Shown here: positions 40,591-53,040 of the stretch, one piece after another
Layout: each line of letters begins with the position of its first letter
Position numbering within the stretch: the first letter of the stretch is position 1
Position numbers and translations under genes: made by a program
Assembly: GCA_907165065.1 (NCBI GenBank)
Contig: OU015528.1
Coordinates: 49,405,515-49,469,514 of the forward strand
DNA length: 64,000 bases
Source of the DNA: Caprimulgus europaeus
Taxonomy: Eukaryota > Chordata > Aves > Caprimulgiformes > Caprimulgidae
Reading direction: 5' to 3'
The notes under the pieces: model-generated
Database searches by the model: none
The model's input: the letters and a program-made list of their open reading frames with translations, nothing else
What the model was told of the DNA's origin: nothing

Positions 40591-40610
40591 CCCTTTCCTT
40601 AAGGAAAGGG
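40591..40610. repeat. 20-bp perfect palindrome
   Basis: CCCTTTCCTTAAGGAAAGGG is its own exact reverse complement; the symmetry stops at both flanks. It lies in otherwise plain intron. Confidence 0.95.
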
Positions 40611-42865
40611 AGCTAAAAATTAATTTATTCCAACATGCAAAAAAAACTATAATAGTACAGAAAGTCTAGAAATTTGTAGAAAAAGTAAAGCTTCCTATAA
40701 AGTCAGTCTGTGACTGTTACTGAAAGGTCATGTTAAGATTCATGGGATTTACATAAAGCCATGGGAACACTGTCTGAGAAAAGCCACTGCTGAAGAGAAA
40801 ATCAAGTTCCTAAAAGACACAGGAGATTATATATGTATGTACATAGAAGCATTTTGGCAAAATGCAAGGGTTAAGCTTAAATTAGCAACAGTGCGTACAT
40901 TGTTCAGATGTCATTTAAGAGCTCTCTACCTGGTTTTAAATCTTCTCTTCGGGTCTTGCAAAGAGTAACTACTTAGATCATTACAGAATTACAAAATAGT
41001 GCATTTTGATTATTAAATACTGCATTTCTAATTAGGGTAAGCCATTAAAGGAACAATTAGAGAACAAGGCCCAGTTCTCCCCATGTTATTCCACTTTTGC
41101 AAGGTTCTGCCATGAATAACGTGACATAATAAGTGCTAAAGAGCACCCTACAGACAAGCTTTGCTGTGAATATACATATATTAGCTAGCAAATAGATTAA
41201 AACCATGATTATAATAGAGAAAAGCAGCTGTACTCCACAGCCGAGATTCCCCAGATGAAGCAGCTTTCAGCAAGCCACCCAACACCACAACACAGAACCA
41301 GAACACGGGTTTCCCAAGACAAGTTTCCTGCCAATTTTTAAGATCAACTCAACCCCACCTTTTGAGATAAGAGTCACAGACTTTGAAGGAGTCTGCCACA
41401 GTAAGAAATCTCATTGGCTTTAGCTTATCATACTTCATTTATCCATTTATCTTCAGACTACAGGGTGGCAAAATTCTCTGGTCCCAAGAGGTGTTCAACT
41501 TTCACTTGGAGGAGAAGAATTTTTGGGAAAAAAATAGATCAGCATTCACATGTCTCATTGTAAATGCAGAGAACCTCAGCATGCTTGAGTGTGTGCTTTT
41601 GTGCTGTAATATTCACATACAGACATTTCAGTCTTGCACAGTGTTCAACATGAGTAACCCACATATAAAATCCATAAGCTATGGGCTGATCAGCACTGTG
41701 TTCATCCATGTAAAAACAAAGTGGAGAAATAAATCTTCCACATGATTAATATGTGTACAGTGTATGCATGTATACATGAATGCAATCATATTTTATGGTT
41801 GCATGTGCACAGAAAACTGATACAAATGGACATATTTATATGCAAAGCTTTACAGCATACAATTCATATCTGTCAGAGAGTAAAGATTCTGCAGTACCTT
41901 GATCCAGGAAATTCTGTGGACATTTGTTAGTGTTCTCTGTGGGGCAAACAGTTCATCTCTGCACAGAAACAACAATTCATCTTAATTTCAGGAGCCAGCT
42001 AAAGACTACCTCGGGTGCACAAAAGCTCCTAATGAAATCCAGGCAGATATCGCAGGAGAATTCCTCACCTGTGTGCACCTAGGAGCCAAGCAACAGCTGA
42101 GCTCTGGGTCATCCCCCTTTTATGAGGAATTTGACTTGCAGTGAATTAAGGTGGCTTAAAATAAATTAACAAAATAAAAGCTGTGGATGAAACAGCCACA
42201 CCAGAACCTAAGTAGATCTACAGGGGTTTGTGAGTGTGCTACAGCTTGAACAAAAAACATTGCAAAGCTACTGTTAAGCAGTAAAACCACTTCAGGAAAG
42301 TGCTGGAACATAGCTTGTCTCCATCAGCTGGTTTGAGGGGTGTAGAAAGGTACTGGAACAGTTAAACACACTGATCAACAGGCCAGCTTTATACTATAAT
42401 TTCAGTAATCTGCAGTGTCAGCAAATTTTTCCTCTCTAAAAAAAAGTAGAGAAGGCGATTTGCCCCCCTCGAGAGCAGCAGCCAGTACCTTTGGATTGTA
42501 ATCTCTACACAGAACTAGCAGAAACGATGTCCAGATGTTTTGTTATCTTGCTTTCAAACACAGTATTGTATAGGAAAGAGAGAAAGATTTAACTGGCTGA
42601 AAACCTTTTGAAAGGTTGTATGCCCTTTAGCTTGGTTTATTTTATGCCTACTTTTTAATACAGAATAATAAATTCCCTGATATAAAATTACAATCTCATA
42701 AATATCAAACAGATGGCTGCAGGCTCCTCTTAAGAGCGCGCTGTAGAGCAGCACCTAGACTATACGATGCCAAAGCTGAAAAGATAATGGAGCTTGTTTC
42801 ACTTGCAGTTCAATAAATCCACTTTGCACTTTTAAAAATGACTGTGTTGTGGTGCAAGGTGGGTA

Positions 42866-44142
42866 GCAAAAATTGCTGACAACCAGCATGGCTTCACCGA
42901 GAGCAAATCATGCCTGACCAATCTGGTGGCCTTGTTATGATGGGGTTACAACACTGGTGGACAAGGCCAAAGCAACTGATGTCATCTACCTGGACTTGTG
43001 CAAGGCTTTTGACACCGTCCCACATGGCATTCTTATCTCCAAACTGGAAACATGTGGGTTTGATGGATGGACCACTCGGTGGATAAGGAACTGGCTGGAT
43101 GGTCGCACTCAAAGAGTTGTGGTCAGCAGCTCAATGTCCAAGTGGAGACTGGTGATGAGTGGTGTCCCTCACGGGTTTGTATTGGGGCTGATACTCTTCA
43201 ACATCTTTGTCAGAGACATGGAGAGTGGGATTGAGTGCACCCTCAGCAAGTTTGCTGACAACACTGTCCTGTACCACAAGCTGTGTGGTACAGTTGACAC
43301 GCTGGAAGGAAGGGACATCATCCAGGGGAACCTTGACAGGCTTGAGAGCTGGGCCTGTACTAACGTCATGAAGTTCAACAAGGCCAAATGCAAGGTCCTG
43401 CATCTGGGTCAGGGCAATCCCAAACATAAATACAGGCTGGACATTGAGAGCAGCTCTGAAGAGAAGGACTTGGAAGTGGTGGTGGATAAGCATCTCAACA
43501 CAAGCTGGCAATGTGTGCTTGCAGCCTAGAAGGCCAACCATATCCTGGGCTGCATCAAGAGAAGCGTGGCCAGCAGGTTGAGGGAGGTGATTCTCCCCCT
43601 CTACTCCACTCTTGTAAGGCCCCACCTGGAGTGCTGTGTCCAGTTATGGAGCCCCCAACACAAGAAAGACATAGACCAGTTAAAACAAGTCCAGAAGAGG
43701 CCACGAGGATGATCCAAGGGCTGGAGCACCTCTGCTATGAGGACAGGCTGAGAGAGTTGGGACTGTTCAGCCCCGAGAAGAGACAGCTCCGGGGAGATCT
43801 TAGAGCGGCCTTCCAGTACCTGAAGGGCCTACAAGGAAGCTGGGGAGGGACTCTTTATAAAGGCAGGGAGTGATAGAACAAGGGAAAATGGCTTTAAACT
43901 GGAAGAGGGTAGGTTTAGGTTGGAGGTTAGGAAGAAATTCTTCACTGTGAGGGTGGCGAGACACTGGAACAGGTTGCCCAGAGAAGTTGTGGATGCCCCC
44001 TCCCTGGAAGTGTTCAAGGCCAGGCTGGATGAGGTTTTGAGCAACCTGGTCTAGTGGAAGGTGTCCCTGCTGATGGCAGGGGGGTTGGAACTGGATGATC
44101 TTTAAGGTCCCTTCCAATCCAAACCATTCTACGATTCTATTT
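42866..44142 (+). mobile_element. CR1 LINE, 5'-truncated, plus strand (antisense to CACNA1I)
   Basis: About 1.3 kb of CR1 begins inside the reverse transcriptase domain (DNQHGFTES-like start) and runs through the 3' UTR. The tail reads aaggtcccttccaatccaaa, then ccattctacgattctat, the standard CR1 3' end. The reverse transcriptase signature [16 protein letters not shown] and a 190-codon open frame remain. The left end is the usual random 5' truncation and no target-site duplication is evident, as typical for CR1. Confidence 0.95.
42957..43790 (+). pseudogene. CR1 reverse transcriptase remnant (ORF2 C-terminal part)
   Basis: An open frame at 42957-43529 covers RT motif A ([11 protein letters not shown]), the '[16 protein letters not shown]' region and the catalytic box. 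The box reads KFADNTVL where CR1 normally has FADD, so the second catalytic aspartate is replaced by asparagine. Translation stops at a TAG at about 43527 where active copies read on. The downstream C-terminal segment ([20 protein letters not shown]) continues in another frame from about 43511, showing at least one frameshift. The enzyme cannot be active. Confidence 0.9.
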
Positions 44143-46165
44143 CCAGGTGGAATACAAACCGAGAAAAGAACCAAACGCACCCATAGCCACATCAGCATTG
44201 TTTCAAAGTGATGTCCCTAAATACGCAGATCATGCAAGGCCAATTTATCCCACAGACAGAAGGAGGATGCAGAGGATACTCTGGGCAGCATCTCCTCACT
44301 TTCACAGCAATACTGGGACTTGCAGCTCTCATACAAGTATTGCAACTGGTGATGTCACCTGTCACTAGAAAACTTGCTACCCAAAAGCAAGTTTCTCCTC
44401 CATGCAACTTCAGTGAAGTGTCTTGAAAACCAGCACCCTTGCAGCAAAGGAACAAGAATTGCATCTGCATTCTCCCAAGCATAACGTGGCTTTTAAGGCA
44501 GTCTCCCCTGTGTGGAGCAACATGAATACATTATACATTTTTCAGAGAGGGCAGCTCTTGCATAAGCATGTTTTCACAGCTTTGAGAGGACCAAAACCTG
44601 CCCTGGCCTTGCTCTCGCTGAGCTCTGAGAAGTTTCACACAAAAGTGATATCCACACAGTGCTTACCAGGCAAGCAATGCACATACCACAGGTGCTAAGA
44701 ACCAGTGGGAAGCTGTGACCACAACAACACAGCGCTGAGCCCAGTGTAACACACTGTGCCCTCAACACAATTTATTGCTTTATTTCAGTATTTCGGTGCC
44801 ACAAGTAACTGCATGGCTTTGACTTTGCTCATACTGGTCTAGTTCAGAGTGCAGGCATGCAGAATTTCTGCCTACCTCTGAATGGTGGTACAATCACAGC
44901 CTTAGCAAAGCAGTCGTCTCTCCACAGCCAAATGTGCAGGATTTCAAGTTGAACGACAAAGACACACCTAATTTTGCACAAGCTGCAATTAGCAGCTTCA
45001 CAAAGATGGCTTGCAGCAGAAGCAAATTGGGATGGCATTGGCCATTGAGGGAAGAAGTCCGTAAGAGGAATGTTCTGTTAAATGGAGCAAGACAGATTGC
45101 TCTAGCAACACTTAGAAAGAACAGACACTTGCTCAAATACGTAGCAGTCACTCTTGTCTAGGAAAAATGCAGGTTACAGAATATGGTTTAATTCTACAAG
45201 AAAAGCTCAAACAGCAGACTAGATTGTTTGCTGCAAATAGAAACATATGAGTCCAATTCTCAGATGGGAAATTTTAGAATTTCACTAAAACACACTAATT
45301 TAATCCTTTTACCTCCTCATCAAGATGCACACAGAGAACCAGACGTCCCATTGCACAGCAAATACGTACATCTAAAAAGAAGTTAAAATTGATAATAAAG
45401 AGCTACATCTATCTCTGCTGGATCCTAGAAACACACCAATGGAAGGATTAGATTTCCTATCACAGATGCCAACAAGTAGACAAACAAGGACTTTTTTCCC
45501 CTCCACAAGACATTAGTTACCCAAATCCAAGCAAACACCAGACTTGCAAATACAGCTGGGAGAGAGGCAAAATAAACCAAAATTTTACTATGACATAAAA
45601 CCATCATTTAGACAATCAACCAGTACGGCTGAGATCAAACAATGACAGCTGAAAGTCAAAAAGTAAAGCTGCTAACCCTGCAACAGCGATGCAATTACAT
45701 ACTGCGAAGTGCAGCAGGTCAGAAAAATGTTTCCTTACCTCCCCAGAGAAAAAACTGTATTTTTTGGCATTAAATAAAAATATTTATTACAGCAAAAAAG
45801 ATGAATTGTTTGAATTCTGAAATGCCGCTCCATGGTGCTCTTAGCCACTTGCTCAGCATTCAAACTTTTCTTTCTGCACTGGGCTCCCTGTTCATTGCCC
45901 TTTTGTAAAGCAGGGCAGCTATTCTGGCAACCAGGAGCAGCAAACCCCGACAGCCAGGCAGCTGTAATAAGGTGCCCAGCTGATGTCATACCCTGCAGCT
46001 GACCTGCTCTGTTATAATGAGCCAGAACATACTGCAGAACCTGGATACTCAGGGCTTACAGCCAGTATCACAGGCCCTGTGGCATTACACTTATTGCCTC
46101 AAATGATCCTTTCCTGTGAGAATGAGATGTATTCCATGGCAAAGCTTCCATGAAACTGAAAAAAA

Positions 46166-46185
46166 CATCTTTCAATTGAAAGATG
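46166..46185. repeat. 20-bp perfect palindrome
   Basis: CATCTTTCAATTGAAAGATG is its own exact reverse complement; symmetry ends at both flanks. It lies 150 bp from another group of inverted repeats. Confidence 0.95.
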
Positions 46186-46338
46186 ATTGTGATGAAAAGC
46201 TTTCTGGAGGAGATCAAATATAAAGGTACAAAAGAGTAAATAATTAATATTTACCTGAAATACACAAGACAAAGCAGGCAGAAGTTCAAACAGGAAGACA
46301 GACCAAAATGGGGTTCCCTCAGAGGAAACATATTTCTT

Positions 46339-46410
46339 ATATGGGAATATTCTCATATTTCCCAAATATTCCCCATATGGGAAAAGCAGGGCCCATATTT
46401 CCCTGCTTGC
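46339..46410. repeat. Cluster of short inverted and direct repeats around CATATTTCCC
   Basis: ATATGGGAATATT at 46339-46351 pairs with AATATTCCCCATAT at 46365-46378, with one extra C. The loop holds CATATTTCCC, repeated directly at 46394-46403. GCAGGG and CCCTGC near 46386 and 46401 flank that second copy as a further small stem. Several alternative foldings are possible. Confidence 0.75.
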
Positions 46411-49400
46411 AAAACTGGCAAGAGTTTAACACAGGTGTCTGGCTCCAAAACAAATAATTGATGGATGTTCCCACCAGGTGCAAAGGCAAGATGCCACTAA
46501 TCAGCTGTCTCTGGAGAGGCTGCAGTTCCCAGCCCCACTGAATTCAGCAAGAGCTACACAACCAAGCTACACACTCCACTGCAACTGATGGAACAGGCAC
46601 CATGGCATCTCCTGGAGCAAAACATCAGCATGATGCCAATGTGGTGTGAAGCATCAGGATCTGCATCCTGACCCCCACACCACCCTCAGTCCTTGCTTCC
46701 CTGGGAATGGCTTTTAAAACCATGAGAAGGGCATCTTGGGAAGACCTTCTGCCAACTTTGATTGTAGGGCAAGCCACCTACTCCAGAAGCCTGAACTAAA
46801 TGTATCTGGATTTCCCTGCTCTACTCCATAATTTTGGTGGAAAAATAAATCCAATTAGAAAGTTTCCGATATGGTCACTCTCCTGTGCCAGCACACACAG
46901 ACTAGCCCACCCACTACATCCTATTGTCTCCTAAGAGCATGGTACAATTGCACCATCTGGTAACCCATTGCAGTGGTGGCCCACAGGAACTTTCTTCCAG
47001 GAGCTGTTGCTGGTACCATGGGGTCAGAAGACAGATGTGTAAAGAAAGCATCTGTCCCAAGGGTCTGATCTCTGGGCAAAATAAGTCACTTTAAACAGGT
47101 GGTCACTAGATCTGTTATTTTCATTATGCACTACAGCTCAGAAATCCCAAGTCCAGCTTGAGGGATGACTGACAGCTCACTTCTGCATCTGAAGGCACTT
47201 TGAACATAGGAAGCTCTACACTCTGAAGGCTCTGAAAAATGCAAGTCCCAGGTATCTCTAATTAGGATTTCAGAATTACTGAATGCTTCTGATTTCAACC
47301 TGTGCCCACTGCCATCCCCTCTGTATAAGCAGGGAGCCAAGAGCAGCCCTTTCCTCCCAGGGGTGTTGTAAAGGTAAATTAATGTTTGTGAAGCACTTGG
47401 GCTCTATAATGATGAGCACTCAGATACTACTGTGATAAAAAAAGACTATAAGGAAATCAATAAGTCTGTCTTCAGAGCAGGACTTAAATAGTGTGTTGTC
47501 AATAAGGCCTGGAGCCACGCATTGAACAAACACAGGAAAACAAAGTGTAATCTGGCTGCTCATTAAGTGAGCACCGTCCTTCAAGCATCTGACAGAGGTA
47601 GGAGACTGATGGGAACAAATATGGTCTGTGAACACAAAAACAGGCACTGGCCAACTTAATTCTGCACTTCTGAATGGTGGAGCACTTGGTTTTGCAACAT
47701 TTCCTTATGCTTCCATCCTCCCTTTTGTCCCAACTTCTTCAATTACCCAAGGAGGCCTTAATTAACCATCACCACAGGTGGTAGGACACAATTATTCTTA
47801 TTTTCAGATGAGCAAGAAGTACAGAGGAGTCCAGCAACATGCCTAATGTTAACCTTCGGGGAAAGTAATGGGAGAATTTGGATTTCAGTCGTAAACTTTG
47901 GTTGTGGGGCAGCTCATCCACTAGCCAGGTCTTCGACTCAAAGACCATGCTTGTGCATAGAAAAGCTGTAACTATGCCTTCTGCATCCTAATTTAGGCAA
48001 AAAGGAAGAAATGCTGAAACATTAATACTGACATATTCTAGTAATATTCATAAAAGAACGAACAACTGAGCACTGATAATTATTTCCTTGCTGTGAAAAA
48101 CCATCCTTACAGCATTTTTAAGTGGCATTTCCAGACAAAACTGAGTCCATAGGTCCAATGCCCCATTCCAGTGGACCCAGAATTTAGTACCGACTCTTGC
48201 CTGAGCTGCACAGGTAAACCTGGAAAGTCGTGCTCCCCAGGAAGAGAAGCTCCAGGTCTTTCTGGACTGCTATTGCTTCAGCCAGAGTTATTTTTTATAT
48301 CATTAATAAAATTAGTAGGTAAAAAAAAGAAAAAAACAAGAAAGGATGCTTCTCTTGACCCTAGGGTTAAGGAGAAAATGTTATCAATAGGTCTGAAGTA
48401 AAGCGAGTCTGTATGTGCTATGAGATAGTTATTCACCAAGGAGAAAGCAAATTAGAAGGAAAGTGCCAAGAACAGCCACCGTGCCTTGGATTAATGACAA
48501 GAATCAACATCTTTATGTAATAAGATCCAGTGCGTCTAGCACTGTAAACTGCAAGGAAAAATTGAAACATGTACAAAAAAGCTGAAACATTTCCAATTTT
48601 GCTCGCATTTTTTCGAGCCTTGAGCACACTGGGACACCTCTTCCTGCCAAGGCAAAGAATAGAGAGGATCTGTGGAGCGAAGGCAGAGAAAAGGCAGCAG
48701 CAAAAACTGCACAGGAGTCAGAGAGAGTTCCTCACATCCCTACGCCTGAGGAGCAGCCGCATGTTCACATGCCCACGTTGCTCCACTGACAGCCCCATCA
48801 CCTACTGGGAACCAGCACCAGGGAACAAAGCATCTGACTGCCAGCACTTAAAACGCCAATCTCATCCCTGATGAGAGCACTGTACGAGGACAGGATGCCA
48901 TTACCCATGTGCACAGAGAGCTGGTGCAATATGGCCATTAGCAGTCCATAAGAGCAGAGCTGCCTGCTGTGAGGCAGGAGGAGGACAACCAAACGATACC
49001 ACGTTCAGCACGGGTAATGGCAGATACCTCCCCCACACACACCCTGATTCACATCCCCCTTATGTCACTTCAGCCAGCAGGCAGGGAGCCCATCGGAAGG
49101 TAGGGATGCAGTTTAAGTTAGTAAATCAAGCTCCCTTTGTAGTTATTGATGGGGATGGGGAACAGGCACCTCCACAGGCCATTCAGCCCACCTGCCTTGG
49201 ACATTAGCAACCACACAGCTCGCTTACAGAAGAGACTTGTCTTTTAGACAGCTCGCCTCCACGTCTCACCCCTAGTGACGGGCCTGTCTGAATTTGAGAA
49301 ATCAACTCTCAGCCAAATAAATGACTCCCAGGGGAGCAGGCTCTCTGTGAAGTGACTTGGGTCTATCAGCACAGCACTCGCTCAAGAGCCACCACAATGC

Positions 49401-50646
49401 CAAGGTGCTGAGGACACCCACACTATGGAGCCTGCAGGTATTCCACAATGAGGTTGCAGCTGACCACAACCCCTTTTTTATACAAGCAGCTCTTGTTAGC
49501 AGTTTCCCTAGTAGTGCCCATGCAGAGGAGGTCCCACAGCTCTGCACAGGCTGTAGGCATCTGCGGGGTTTCTGCTCTCTGCTTCTCAGGTGAGGCTGGC
49601 TGCTTAGACACGCCAATGCTGCTGCTGAAAGTGAATGAAAAGCCATCTTCCAGAACAGCAGCATCAGCTGCCCTCCTGCCAGCTTCACACTCTTCCAGCC
49701 AGTTTCCTGTCACTCCTCTTAGGAAATATGAACCTGTCCCCAGGCCCTGGCCAGCTTTAACCCTTGCTTATTCCTGGCTGCCTTAACTTCTGCTCTTAGC
49801 ATCAAGCCCTCTCTCCATTTGACACATTGTGTTTCCTTGTCCCTTGGCTGCCACTCAAACTGTCTTTGTGCACCAGGACCTGGAGGAGAGGAGATGCCTA
49901 GGGAGAACCAGTGCAGGAGCGAGAGGTTCCCCACTGCAACACCTCTAGGCATCACCTACCACATTGTGGGCAGCTGCTGACCCCTATAAACTCCTTCCTT
50001 GCATGAATGTGGAGCAGAGGTTTTCACAGCTGGTTTGTCTTTGCCACCAAAGGCCAGAGCCGACTTAAGTTACATAGGGAACTTGAAGAGGTCAGTTCCC
50101 AACCCAGCGGACACCAGACATCCAGCTCCCCAAGGCACTGTAGCTGCCCTCTGTATACGTTGCATCCCTTTCCTGTATCTACCACACGGTGTTTCCTCTC
50201 GACTGCTCCAGGGAAAAGCAAAAATGTCAACTGAGGTTCCAATACATCAAGTGAGGGGTAGAAGAAAAAAAAGAAATAATCCACAGGTAAATGCATCACA
50301 GAGCAGTAAGAGACAAAGGAGAAAGCACCCTGAGGAGGTGATGTGAAGAGATTAGAGAGATAGAAACAGACATACTTAATAAGGTAAGAGCTATCAAGGT
50401 GATAAAACATTACATAAGGACCAAGGTGCCTACAATGTAAAATAGATGGAGAGAGGGCAAATACATTTATATACTACTACAAGAGAGAGACTTCAAGGCA
50501 GCATTGCATGTACACCTGAGTCTTCTGCCTACAAACCTTCCTCTCTGATGAATATAACATTCACCCTTCCTCCTCTTCTAATCAGGTCTCTCACACTGTC
50601 TCACCTTGTCTTCTGCCCGGACAGGGGTAACCCCTAAGGGAGAATT

Positions 50647-50692
50647 AATATATATATATATATATTATACACACATTATACACACACATATA
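50647..50692. repeat. (TA)n / TATACACA microsatellite
   Basis: About nine TA units are followed by a mixed TATACACACA tract. It is a likely length-polymorphic simple repeat. Confidence 0.9.
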
Positions 50693-51954
50693 AAATCAAC
50701 GGTGTCCCCACCCCACTGCCCATCAGGCTGCACCACCCACTGGCAAGTGAACCATCTTTCAAACTCCCTCTAGGTTCACACCATCCTCTGCCCTACTGAA
50801 CAGTCATTTTCACCCTCTGAAATTTAGCCCATTGCTAGAGAGAATAATTTTTACAAGTTACTATTTTCTTTAAGCACCCTTTTAGTAAATTTGAATAAAT
50901 TCTATTTGAATAAATCTCTCCCTTCAACATCTCCCCTGCCTTGAATTCCCTCCAAAACTGCTAACATCAGCTGTATCCACACATTTTTTTCATTTTCCTT
51001 TTCTACCTACTTAGGTGCACAGGCTGCTTCTATTAAGTGGGTTCACTGATGATCCACTCCTCCAAAGCCTGGGTCATCTTTGTCTTCATTAGCATTAGGC
51101 TGTGTTACTGTCATTATAACACCTGGTGAACAATCACCAGCTCCCAGAGGATGAAAGCAAACTTTACTCAGGCAAACAGCAAGCAGCATTTTCTTATCCC
51201 TTTCATTAAGAAGTTAAGTAACTACCCCTGCATGATTCTTAGTCCTTTAGAAGGTTGTTTCTTGGATGCCCATCAAAGCCTATATTCATTCACCCCTACT
51301 CCTTCCTTCCAGGTCACCATCCCTCCAACTACTTCATTCTTGCAGTATCTCATTAGCTGCTGTCCTAGAAATTAAGCATGGCTCTAGAAAATTCATTAGT
51401 AGACCTTAAAACCACATACTGTGCCGAATCTAAAGAAAAGGGCATGGGAATAGCACCCAAAGCTAACCCCATTATAAAAGAGAAACATTGGGCTGGGAAG
51501 GTAGGAGGAGCAGTTTGCAGCAAATAACACTTAACTAACTTTAAATATGATTTGACAAGAAAAGCCAGAAATAAGTGTTTCTCTCTCATAGACACCCAGG
51601 AAACAGCAGAAAAAAAAAACAAAACAGTTCCCTTTGAATCACCTGCATCTCTTGCTGACAAATATTGGTATTATGACTAAATTGGAACTTCTCAGTCTGT
51701 GGGAGCTTGAGCTGTTGTAAGAATACAGAAAACAGTGCAGCTCTGGTGTAAAGCCACAAATGGGACATGCAAGATCTGGGCCTTTGTGCAATGAAAGAAA
51801 AACTTCTGCCCAGCCAGTGCTTTCCTACAGCAACCTCAGGCTGCCAAACTGCCTGTGCACTTGATTTCTATGCTACAGGTTTGTCCTCAAATTAACTTCA
51901 AAACATGGCTGAGCCTCCAACTAGTTCATAAGTTGGTCGAGATCTTTCTTTGTA

Positions 51955-53040
51955 AACAGGGACTGTATCACAGCCTAGAAGGAAAAGGTCACTGTAATTG
52001 ATGGGGATAGAGAACAGCATAAAACCCCCATAATTCAGGAGGAAGCTGTTTATGACCTGCTACACCACCTGAATACTCACAAGTCTATGGGGCCAGACAG
52101 GATCCATCCAAGAGTACTGAGGGAGCTGGTAGAGGAACTTGCCAAGCCACTCTCCATCATTTATCAACAATCCTGGCTAACAGGAGAGGTCCCAGAAGAC
52201 TGGAGGCTTGCCAATGTGACGCCCATCTACAAGAAGGGCCGGAAGGAGGATCCAGGGAACTACAGACCTGCCAGCCTGACCTTGGTACTGGGGAAGATCA
52301 CAGAGTGGTTCACCTTCAGCCTGCTCACACGGCATATGGAGGATAACCAAGGAATTGGGCCCAGCCAGCATGGCTTCATGAAAGGCAGGTCCTGCTTGAC
52401 CAACCTGATCTCCTTCTATGATCAGGTGACCCACCTAGTGCATGAGGAAAAGGCTGGGGATGTTGTCTACCTGGACTTTAGCAAGGCCTTTGGCACTGTC
52501 TCCCACAGCATTCTCCCACAGAAGCTGTCGGCTCGAGGCTTAGATGGGTGGACTCTTTGCTGGGTAAAAAACTGGCTGCGTGGCTGAGCCCAGAGAGTTG
52601 TGTGAATGGAGGTAATTCCACTTGGCAGCCGGTCACAAGTGGTGTTCCCCAGGGCTCAGTTTTGGGGCCAGCTCTGTTTAATATCTTTGTCAGTGATCTG
52701 GATGAGGCAGTTGAGTGCACCCTCAGTAAGTCTGCAGATGACACCAAGCTGGGCAGGAGTGTTGATCTGCTTGAGGGCAGGAAGGCTCTGCAGAGGGATC
52801 CGGACAGGCTGGATCGATGGGCCGAGGCCAATTGTATGAGGTTTAACAAGGCCAAGTGCTGGGTCCTGCACTTGGGTCACAACAACCCCAGGCAACGCTA
52901 CAGGCTTGGGGAGGAGTGGCTGGAAAGCTGCCTGGCGAAAAAGGACCTGGGGGTGTTGGTTGACAGCTGGCTAGGTTTGTGGTTGGACTAGATGATCGTA
53001 ATGGTCTTTTCCAACCAAACTCTTCTATGATTCTATGATA
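51955..53040 (+). mobile_element. CR1 LINE with internal deletion, plus strand (antisense to CACNA1I)
   Basis: The copy starts ahead of the RT domain (VIDGDREQHKTPIIQEEAV-like text) and carries RT motifs up to ...[12 protein letters not shown]. It then jumps at about 52976 straight to the final 3'-UTR segment (ggttggactagatgatcgta, then atggtcttttccaaccaaac and tcttctatgattctatga). Roughly 0.7 kb of C-terminal coding and UTR present in sibling copies is missing. The terminal ATTCTATGA end is intact, so the loss is internal rather than a truncation. Confidence 0.94.
51990..52976 (+). pseudogene. CR1 reverse transcriptase remnant, frameshifted
   Basis: The first frame (from 52087 to 52587) contains the GPDRIHPRVLREL start, the GEVPEDWRLANVTPIYKKG segment, the SQHGFMKGRSCLTNL region and motif A, here [13 protein letters not shown]. 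In motif A the second aspartate of FDTVPH is glycine and the proline is serine. A TGA ends it at about 52587. The sequence continues in a different frame from 52548 with [18 protein letters not shown] and the catalytic box SADDTKLG, in which both catalytic aspartates remain. The frame switch and the internal deletion make it non-functional. Confidence 0.9.

Larger units (their letters stand above)
36091..42865. other. Non-repetitive intron with purine tract and palindrome, no gene recognised
   Basis: No exon or element was recognised. It includes a pure purine run on the plus strand at 37112-37145, T12-type and A11-type homopolymers near 38066 and 39869, and the 20-bp perfect palindrome at 40591-40610. 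Open frames have no domains. Confidence 0.55.
44143..51954. other. Non-repetitive intron with palindromes and a TA/CA microsatellite, no gene recognised
   Basis: No exon or interspersed element was recognised. It includes the palindrome at 46166-46185, the inverted-repeat cluster at 46339-46410 and the microsatellite at 50647-50692. Open frames such as 49302-49688 (minus) and 50024-50410 (minus) have no recognisable domains and are overlapped by frames in other phases. Confidence 0.55.
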
